Assembly: GCA_021432635.1 (NCBI GenBank)
Contig: MU270052.1
Coordinates: forward strand, 590,137-654,136
Source: Thozetella sp. PMI_491
Lineage: Eukaryota > Ascomycota > Sordariomycetes > Chaetosphaeriales > Chaetosphaeriaceae
Direction of reading: 5' to 3'
DNA: 64,000 bases
The notes beneath the pieces were generated by a model. The model was not told the DNA's origin, made no database searches, and worked only from the letters and a program-made list of their open reading frames with translations. This document shows, one piece after another, positions 56,594 through 64,000 of this stretch; position 1 is the stretch's first letter; every line of letters starts with the position of its first letter. Both the position numbers and the translations under genes were made by a program.

Positions 56594-58588
56594 TCAGCGG
56601 CTAGGGTTCCCGCCTATGAAATTGCGGCTGGGATCTCCCGTTATGTTGACTAGATTCTGCTGAACGAGGGCCCCTGGAGGCACGTACCCTCCCAAAGCAG
56701 TCGCCGCCGCCGCCACGCTTCTCCAAAAAGCGCACGATTCCTTGGGGTTTTGGTCATCAGTAATAGTCTCAAATGCAAAGTCTCCCACTTTCACGACGCC
56801 CGTTATTTGCTCGCCCGAACTGACGGGATGCCCCCACGCCATCGTAGGCACTATGGTCCCCCGTTCCCGGTTCGTGTTTGGGTCTCCCGTAGCAATGTAT
56901 GACACAAAATAACTCTGTAGTGAGCGGCTTAAGCTCACGAAGATGGTCCCCACGACCGGGATCAAAGTGATAAGACCCTCAAGGAACGAGTTCGAAGAAA
57001 TAGCGGGATTGTAAAAAGTCGAAAACAGATCGACGCCATGGTAGCCTGGGAAAACCGAATACTGCATGTTCCATACATGCGAGTCCCCGTAAGCTTCGGT
57101 GAGAAAGCGAATGTTGCAAGTAAAACAGCTGTGTTTCAACAGCGCTTCAAAACGATCCGTCTCTGTGGCGTATGGCCCCTTGGACTTGTTTTTGCCTCCC
57201 GCCAACGGTGGGTAGAAGCTCTCTATGGCGTTGGTGAGGCCTGAGGGGCGCATATAGCTTGGAAATATGGCATCAAGAAAAGCGCTTAACTGGTCGTCCG
57301 TCTGGATGGCGCCGGAAACGAAGACCGATGCCTCGTCGGCGACATGGGAGAGGACAAGCGATTCGACCTTCCAGAAGTTGCCCGTAGCGAGCTCCAGCGA
57401 TGGTAACTGGCGGATAAAAGTGCCATCAGGAGTCGGGCCTACCGCAAAAGACCCGGGGGTCTGCTGTTTAACTAATTGCGCATTCGCCAGGTCCAGCACG
57501 GCTGGGTTAGCGGTGCGTAGACACGACATGCCCTGGCCTTGGCAACCCGCCAGAGCCGAGAAGTTCTGGAACACCTGCTCGGCCATCTCGGCACGGTCCC
57601 ATATGAGCTCGAATGCTGGCGACTGAAGGATCGCCCTGGAGAACAATGGGTCAAGCTGTCCGCCCTGGGCCACGAGGTGATGCATGAGCGAGCTGGCCCC
57701 TCCAGACTCTCCCATGGCTGTCACGCGGGAAGGGTCCCCGCCCAAGAGACTGATGTAGTCTTTGACCCACTGGAACGCAGCCCGTTGATCCCAGAGGCCT
57801 GTGTTGGGAAGACCGTCCTTCTCCATGGTGGTTCCGGCAAGAAATCCGTACGCCCCAAGCCGGTAGTTCATGGCGACAAAGATCATGTTGTTTTGCGACC
57901 GATTGATCAGTCCAGACCCGTCATAGAACGGAAGCTCGGGCTGAAGCGCGTCTTTGCTACCGAAAACAAAGCCCCCGCCGTGAATGAAGACGGCAACCGG
58001 CAGCTTGAGCCCCGGATTCGCGATGGCTTTTCCGGGAACGTATACGTCGAGGAACAGGCAGTCTTCGAGGCCACCTTCAAAGAGGGGGATGGGGATGCCC
58101 CCAAGGCTACCAAACTCATCAGATAGATTCGCAAGACAGCCGATGGCTGGCTTCAGGATGCCCACAAGGAATTCGCCGCGCCTCCTATGGGGAGCTGGTT
58201 CAGGGGTCCGACAGCGTTGAAGCCGTCTAGCTTCGCCTGGACACAGTTGGGACCATAATCCCCGTCTTGGATTCCCGATGTTGGCAACGGCGGGGCCGGT
58301 TTTTCCCATCTGAAATCTCCGACGGGAGAGGCGGCATACCGAATGTTTTTGAACGTATATCTAGTCTTATGTTATGGGAAGAGCTCGCATCACCACTCAC
58401 TGCACTTCCCGAGATAAGACTCACATATCCGAGGCAACGCTGTAGTCCCAGGCTTTGTATGTGGCATAAGGCAACTTCAGGACAGGTAGGGAGCCCTGTT
58501 TATCCAGTGTGACGCCGAGCGGGCGAGGAGCGCTGAGAACGAGCGGAAGCTGCAGAAGTGCTGCGAGGAGTGTTGGAAGCGAAAGCAT
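56594..58588 (-). CDS. secreted type-B carboxylesterase (2)
   Basis: Three exons (58588-58425, 58360-58166, 58106-56594) give 623 aa in frame. The 59-nt second intron is what joins the N-terminal GGAANS segment to FLGGIPIP without a frameshift. A signal peptide (MLSLPTLLAALLQLPLVLSA) marks secretion. The hydrolase shows an EDCL loop (134-137), the oxyanion-hole HGGG (162-165), nucleophile Ser254 in GESGGA, an acid in the VADEAS segment and the His in GYHGVDL. All members of the catalytic triad therefore seem present. The length and the HGVDL form resemble the longer fungal carboxylesterase/cholinesterase-like enzymes. It is on the same strand as carboxylesterase 1, 12 kb away, but clearly divergent in sequence. 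Substrate unknown. Confidence 0.87.
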
Positions 58589-60154
58589 ACTGCCATAAAC
58601 GAGCGATTTCTTACGAGCAAAGAATGTTGATAGTAAAGATTAGCAACGACTCAAAACCCAGATAAGCGTTAGGAAGACACTGTCGATCACTCCCACATGG
58701 GTGCAGTGACCCTCGGATGAGATCTACGGAGCTTCTTATTACCCGGTGATCAGCGCTTGCAAGCACGGCTCCGCCATGGTTCCCCGGCGCCTCGTGCGAA
58801 CGAGGACCCTAGAATGTGCCCTCCTAATTCAGTGAAATGTCTCAGTTCGACAAATGAGAGAAATGGAGAGGCGGATGCTGGGGACGGGTGCCCCCCAGGT
58901 GACCGGCACATGTTCCAGTTGGAGGCCCAAACTGGACAAAGGTCAACGACGCATGGCTGAAATGCAGCGGGTTCGCTGGGAAGAGGACCGGCAGTTCCTG
59001 ACCGGTGATACCCCAGGACGATCGAGCGAATAAGAGCTACAGGGTGCCTTGTCAAGATCGCCCGGTGTTCACGAGGGCAACCGGCCCCGAGCTCTTCGAT
59101 GCTGTAGGCGCGAAGGAGGGGCCAATCATATCTCGGAAGCGGCTGTGTAGCAGTTTTTCAGCGCCGCGATCCGGTGACACCATATGACGGGAGTCATCTC
59201 CAGCCGACGGACTGCAAATGACCGCTTTTGGAAACTAGTCATCTCCGCGAGGGCAGAATTACTAGGCCAAGTCGGCAGCTCTATCATTATCATACGCATG
59301 ACCGAACATACCCCTCAAAGGAGCTGGATGAGATACTCAAGAAGATCTAGCCAGTCGTACCGCCATTGGCATAGCTATTGGCCATGAACCGTAAAAGGAA
59401 CTAAATTATCAATGCCAAGGCTTTCCTATACCTTCCACAAAGCGGTTGCACACCACAACGGTGCTTGGTGTAGGTCGGAAGCTACGCCGAAGGACAGTGC
59501 ATGCCCCGGGAGGCTGGCCCACCTTGAGCCGATTCCGGCAGCGTCCTAGTCTCGTTCCCGTCCCGCCTAGAAGAGGCCGACCGAGCCGTGCCCATTGCTT
59601 GTTTGGGAGTTGCAAGTTATGGCTCCAGGACGGCAGGAGATCCTCCGGCGATCTGTCTGAAACTGCAAATCACCAGCGCGCCTTGTCCGTACTCCGCGCC
59701 CGCCGCGATGGGTCGCCAAGCTACCCGTTCGTGCCGCGCGTAGCATTACCGTGCGTCATTGCATAAGAGCGGTGGCCACGCAGCAATATCTAAGTCAAAG
59801 GCATGGCGCTGGTATCCTGAGCTGGGGAGGGCAGCGTCCGGGTGCCAACACCCGTCGAGTTCATTTGCACGCTTCCGAGCTGCCCTTAATCCAGGGCGCA
59901 CCGCGCGGCGTCCCAGGTTTCCTGCCGTCCCGGAATCTAACTATGTGTATGCAGAAAAATGCGTGTGCGGTGGCTGTCATATCGGCCTCATTCCTGCTAC
60001 TTCCGTCATTGGGGGCGATATGGCTGTCCCGTCGGGAGGGAGGCCGCCGCAGGAGCCTTGTCCAGCTAACCTTGGACGCCTTCTGACGTACACGGGAGAA
60101 GGGCTCTACTACTGCTCTCCAATCTAAATATCCTGTCAGCAGACATCAAGATGG
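58589..60154. other. intergenic region, nothing recognised
   Basis: Divergent spacer between carboxylesterase 2 (-) and the AA9 gene (+). Overlapping frames near 59750-60130 show no domain or plausible start context. Confidence 0.5.
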
Positions 60155-60162
60155 CTATAAAA
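60155..60162 (+). promoter_or_regulatory. TATA box of the AA9 gene
   Basis: A strong TATAAAAA lies 127 bp before the AA9 start codon, a fitting distance for an inducible secreted enzyme. Confidence 0.55.
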
Positions 60163-60281
60163 AGGGCGATGGAAGACGCAGCAAGGCCTGATGATATCTC
60201 GAAGCTCAGACTCACAAACGCTCGAGCACTAGTCTCCTATCCTGATTTGGACAGTAGACCCGACTATACGCGCAGATCGCC

Positions 60282-61114
60282 ATGCAACTGTTTATCTCTC
60301 TTCTCGCCGCGGGGGCCGTGGTGAAAGGTCACTGTATGCTTCCTGCCCCATGCTTCTCACCCGTTGCCCTCGCACTCCAGCTCACCTTCTCCAGACACCT
60401 TCCCTTCCATGATCGCCCCTGGCGTGACGGCAGATACCGAGTGGACAAACGTCCGTAAGACCAAGGACTGGCAGAGCAATGGTCCAGTCACCGATGTCAT
60501 GTCAGACGACATTCGGTGCAACCAGCTCACCCCTGGCGGGTCCAACGCCACTACGGCGAGCGTAAAATCTGGTGACACCATCGGCTTTGCCGCCAAGCCC
60601 GATATCTACCACCCAGGTCCTGTCCAGCTGTACATGGCCAAGGTACCGGCCGGCCAGACAGCAGCATCCTTCGATGGGAGCGGCCAAGTATGGTTCAAGA
60701 TCTATGAGGAGCAGCCAAACTTTGGTGCCCAGCTCACTTGGCCAAGCAATAGTGCGTTCCTCCATTCCCTTGGCCCAAAGTTAGGGAGTAGAGGACTAGG
60801 ATGTAAATTAACACGCCCTCCACTTTGTAGGCGAAAAGGAGGTCACTATCAAAGTACCCGAGTGCCTCTCTCCAGGCGACTACCTCTTCCGCATCGAACA
60901 CATCGGACTCCATGTTGCCCAAAGCATCGGGGGGGCTCAGTTCTACATCAGCTGCGGCCAGCTCACCGTGGCTGGTGGTGGAAGCACCCAGCCCACGGAA
61001 ACGGTTGCATTCCCAGGGGCTTACAACGCCTCGGACCCGGGCATTCTGATTAACATCAACTACCCTGTGCCGACATCATATAAAAACCCCGGGCCTAGCG
61101 TGTTTTCTTGCTAG
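60282..61114 (+). CDS. AA9 lytic polysaccharide monooxygenase
   Basis: Three exons (60282-60333, 60395-60751, 60831-61114) give 230 aa in frame. Signal peptide MQLFISLLAAGAVVKG is cleaved before a His, giving mature HYTFPS. This His1 is half of the copper-binding histidine brace, and its codon adjoins the first intron. The second copper His is in IYHPGPVQLYM, and the axial Tyr in GGAQFYISCGQL. AA9 enzymes cut crystalline cellulose or xyloglucan oxidatively with copper and peroxide or oxygen, aiding cellulases. No CBM1 or other C-terminal module is attached; the protein ends right after the catalytic domain. A TATA box lies upstream. Confidence 0.93.
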
Positions 61115-61655
61115 GATGGCTGTACATCACCCTAGATACCCCCTTGACTTCGTTGTATCTCTTGGTTCGATTGGAATATTGGGTCATATATAGGATCTTC
61201 AGGTAGTAAGAGATGCAATTTTTAGGGGTTACATACCGCCTATTGACGAGGACATTGGCTGTCTTCGGAGAGCTTACTCACTGGTTGCTGTTCCCGAATC
61301 CCATCATGCTTTCGCCGCTCAGAAGTAGCACGCTTGATTGCCGCGAAGCCAGGGTCATCTCTAACTAATAGATCACATCGGGGGAGCCAACTTAAGTGAG
61401 ATAGACGATGGAAGAGAGCAAGGAACGCAGTCATGAAACAGACGCCCGAACGCCGTACAGGGTGACATGGAAACCTAGCAATGCCCTCCAGGCCATAATC
61501 ACTGCTAGTAACAGGCAGGTGCCCGCGACCTTGTTTGGTATTCGGCCTCTCGTACTCAGCAACCCTTTCTCTCCACGTTTTTCCACCCCCTCGGATACCT
61601 ATTCCTTCCTGGACAGACTGTTAGCAAAGGGCGCAGTTAACCAGCAGTAGAAAAC
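61115..61655. other. convergent intergenic region
   Basis: 3' flanks of the AA9 gene (+) and ysc84 (-). Nothing else is seen. Confidence 0.5.
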
Positions 61656-63329
61656 CTACATCTTGACATAGTTGCTGGGAAAGATGCCATGCCGTGAGCC
61701 GATCATACCCGTCCTATAGTTGCAGAGTATCAGTCAAACCGCAAGGCAATATAGAAATATTTCAGTCTCTTTACATACCACCAGTCGTTGTCGCTTTCGG
61801 TTTTCTTCAGAACCGTGATAACATCTCCCTTCTTGAAGCTCAGATCGCCAGGCTGGTCCGCCTCGAAAGTGAATATAGCAACAGCCTCGTTTTTCTTGAG
61901 CATAGCCTCCTTGCTCGTGAAATTGGGCTTTGGCGCAGCTGGCCGGCCAGGCCCGGCCTTTTTGTCCCCGAAGCCGGGCGATCCTTGCGAGTCGTTAAAC
62001 GTGTTTGACCGGGAGCCAAACCGCGGCTGATCGTATACATCGTCCTGCCACGTGTTTGCCCGCTTCGGCCGGCCAAACTCGTCATGGGCTTGTCCACTGT
62101 GCGTGAATTAGCGCCACGGATGGTCTTGGCAGAGCCTGGAAACACCGCATTGATCGCGGCTCAAAAACTTACCTGCCATAGTCTCGCGATTGATGCGAAT
62201 CGTCCGGGCGGTCATCGTATACGGGGGCATCATTGTACATGCTGTTCGCTCCCGTGGAACCGGCACCCATGCCACTGAAGGTCCTTGAGTTCAGGATGTC
62301 CAGCAGCGGCGCAGCCTGCGGTGGAGGCCGCTCCCGGCCTTGTAGCAGCTCCTGCGCGGAAATCTGACGGCCATAGAGCTTCGCGTTGGCATCTTTCCGT
62401 TCGATAATGGCAGAACCCTCGAGCGAAACACCGGCGAAGAGGCCCTTGGTTTTCGAGTAGCTGAAGATTCCGGCTACGGATCTAAGGGAGGCCGCACCGG
62501 CTGCCTCGGCATTGCGACCCACCGGGCCTGCGGCGATCGACACATTTCCACCAAGCGTAAGCGAGCCAGCCTGGGAGAAAGTCTTGACCGCGCTCGCATC
62601 GTTCAGGATAAAGACGAAATCGGTCAGCTCGAAGCCGATCTGGCCACCGAAGCCAGCACCACCTGTTGCGATTGCGCTAGGCGCGCTCCAACTGCCATCG
62701 GGGAGGCGGGCGACGACGAGGCCGCTTCCAAATCGCGCGGAACCCAGGAAGCCGGCTTTGATGACGGTGAGAATCGCAAGGCCCTTGAGGACGAGACACA
62801 GAAAGTTAGCATAGCGTTCGTCGTCTGGAGAGAGGGGCCATGGCGCCAAGAGCTGGGCAGATGATCCACAGGATTGTCCCTAAGGCTGCCACCTGGCCTG
62901 TCTTATACCCTTCCATTCTTGTCCAATGGTCGAGACCCAAGTCCTCACGGATGAAGATATTGGTATTGGGAGGAAGAAGGTGAGGGTTATCATACCTTTG
63001 CCTGGGCGAGAACGGACGGCGGGATAATCTTGTCGGGGCCGAACGCTTGCCGCGGGTCGATGAAGGATGCCAGAATCTTGCCGCACTTCTTGCACTCCGC
63101 TGTGGACGCGAGAGTTAGCCGGGACAAATGAAGGGGAACTCGAGCTCCTATCGCATCGCAGGAGCCAGCGCAGGCTCCTTGGGAAGAGCTTGCAAATGCC
63201 GCTCGGCTACCAAGGCGCTGTGCTGGGTCGTGGAAGGCAGGAACAGGCAGAAAGAGCGGGGCAGCGCCGGAAGATGCGGGGGTTCAACTTACACGCCATA
63301 GACGACGGGAGAGGGTTGTTGATACCCAT
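61656..63329 (-). CDS. YSC84: Ysc84/Lsb3-like actin-patch protein (SYLF + SH3)
   Basis: Five exons (63329-63293, 63099-62996, 62783-62173, 62096-61779, 61713-61656) give 375 aa in frame. The protein opens MGINNPLPSSMASECKKCGK, the conserved family start. The SYLF domain (about 1-215) includes KGLAILTVIKAGFLGS, GAGFGGQIGFELTD and a LGGNVSIAAGPVGRNAE stretch; it binds F-actin and lipids. A disordered linker rich in Gln, Asp and Pro leads to a C-terminal SH3 domain (about 320-375) with an ALYDF-like AVAIFTFEA, a WW pair and GIFPSNYV. The last exon of 58 nt supplies the end of the SH3 fold. Such proteins bind Las17/WASP and act at cortical endocytic patches. Confidence 0.93.
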
Positions 63330-64000
63330 GGCTGCTGCTGACGGTCGCCGTAGAAGAGGAGCTCTGAGGGGGAAGGTGTCGGTATCTGGCGCAGTTTGGC
63401 GGGTGGCAGGCGATAGCAACAGAGGTGACCGCAGCCGATGGGGGGTTGACAAGTTATGGTGGGGAAGCGGCGGACGAGCTGGATGGAAATGACGTGTGGG
63501 GTCCCTTCAAGCACTCTGTCTTGCAGTGGGTCTACTGCTCTGTAGCTCGACTGACAAACGGCGCCGGAGCGGGGTTCGATAAGGCGCCTGTCAGCCCGAG
63601 CCCGAGAAACACAAGGATCGCACGTCCTGGGTCGGCTGCTAGCAAGGCCAGGGAAGGTTAGGGGAAACAAAAAAAAATTAGGGTCGCTAAGTTAGGGATG
63701 GTACGCGTAAGTAAGGCACGTCTGCAGCCCAACTGGTCGGAACTTGGAGCGTCGTTCTCTGGTGCGGTCTCGGCTTGCTGAAAGCTCAGGTTTACGGGCG
63801 TTTTGGTCCGTTATGTCGGGCGGGAGAGTGTCTTAATTATATGCACGCAGGGCAGAGCCGGGAGCTGCACACGCGTCGCACGGCGGCCGTGGCAAACGGG
63901 AGGCTCGCAGCTGCGCCCACCGGCCCGCAGAAAGGTTTCGTCAGTCCAGCAGTGCGAAGCCAAACCTCTAGAAGGGGTGGGCGGAGGGATGCACAGCACA
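63330..64000. other. upstream region of ysc84 to window end
   Basis: Promoter region of the minus-strand ysc84 gene. It holds three TTAGGG hexamers between 63658 and 63697. No coding frame is supported up to the window edge. Confidence 0.5.
63658..63697. promoter_or_regulatory. cluster of three TTAGGG (telobox-like) hexamers
   Basis: TTAGGG occurs at 63658-63663, 63678-63683 and 63692-63697, about 330-370 bp upstream of the ysc84 start codon. Fungal telobox factors of the Tbf1 type bind such sites in promoters. This could also be chance. Confidence 0.35.

Noticed and set aside
58107-58166. Apparent frameshift in carboxylesterase 2
   Set aside because: A 59-nt GT-AG intron at 58165-58107 restores the frame and the family motif, so the gene is intact.
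59751-60127. Two overlapping frames of 111-122 codons before the AA9 gene
   Set aside because: Composition is non-protein-like and the frames run into the AA9 promoter; no conserved motif.

Overview
The window is nuclear DNA of a filamentous ascomycete, most likely a Sordariomycete. Genes are split by short GT-AG introns of about 42 to 174 nt, several with CTAAC-type branch points. The intergenic spaces are long, and the proteins recognised are typical fungal orthologs (Kar2/BiP with HDEL, Hbs1, Rei1, Cct5, Hul4, Lsb5, Ysc84/Lsb3, AA9 and CE12 enzymes). I cannot name a species. Exon coordinates were worked out by hand from splice signals and reading-frame sums. Where the frame closes exactly I say so; nothing was checked against RNA or databases.

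Layout. 1-8559: gene-poor DNA with simple repeats and A/T pentamer tracts, and at most one weak secreted-protein exon. 8560-10620: an intronless CHY zinc-finger protein on the minus strand. 10621-18195: a second gene-poor block. 18196-41000 is a housekeeping stretch: lsb5 (-), a conserved fungal protein of unknown function (+), rei1 (-), hul4 (+), cct5 (-) convergent with hul4 and divergent from hbs1 (+), then kar2/BiP (+).

41129-61114 looks like an accessory compartment of secreted and lineage-specific genes. It holds a CE12 rhamnogalacturonan acetylesterase (+), a type-B carboxylesterase (-), a run of unfamiliar genes, a second type-B carboxylesterase (-) and an AA9 lytic polysaccharide monooxygenase (+). 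The plant-polysaccharide enzymes suggest a plant-associated or plant-debris lifestyle. 61656-63329 returns to housekeeping with ysc84/lsb3 (-), an SH3 plus SYLF actin-patch protein.

The most interesting part is 45.7-55.3 kb. Two divergent gene pairs lie in tandem with the same layout. In each, a minus-strand gene ends in a short WW-like motif, and a plus-strand gene carries a low-complexity N-terminus, a retropepsin-like domain that has lost its catalytic D-T/S-G, one phase-1 intron just after that domain, and an acidic tail. A 10-cysteine secreted protein sits between the pairs. This looks like an old duplication of a two-gene module with no function I know.

No tRNA, rRNA, CRISPR array, intact transposon or polymerase gene was found.
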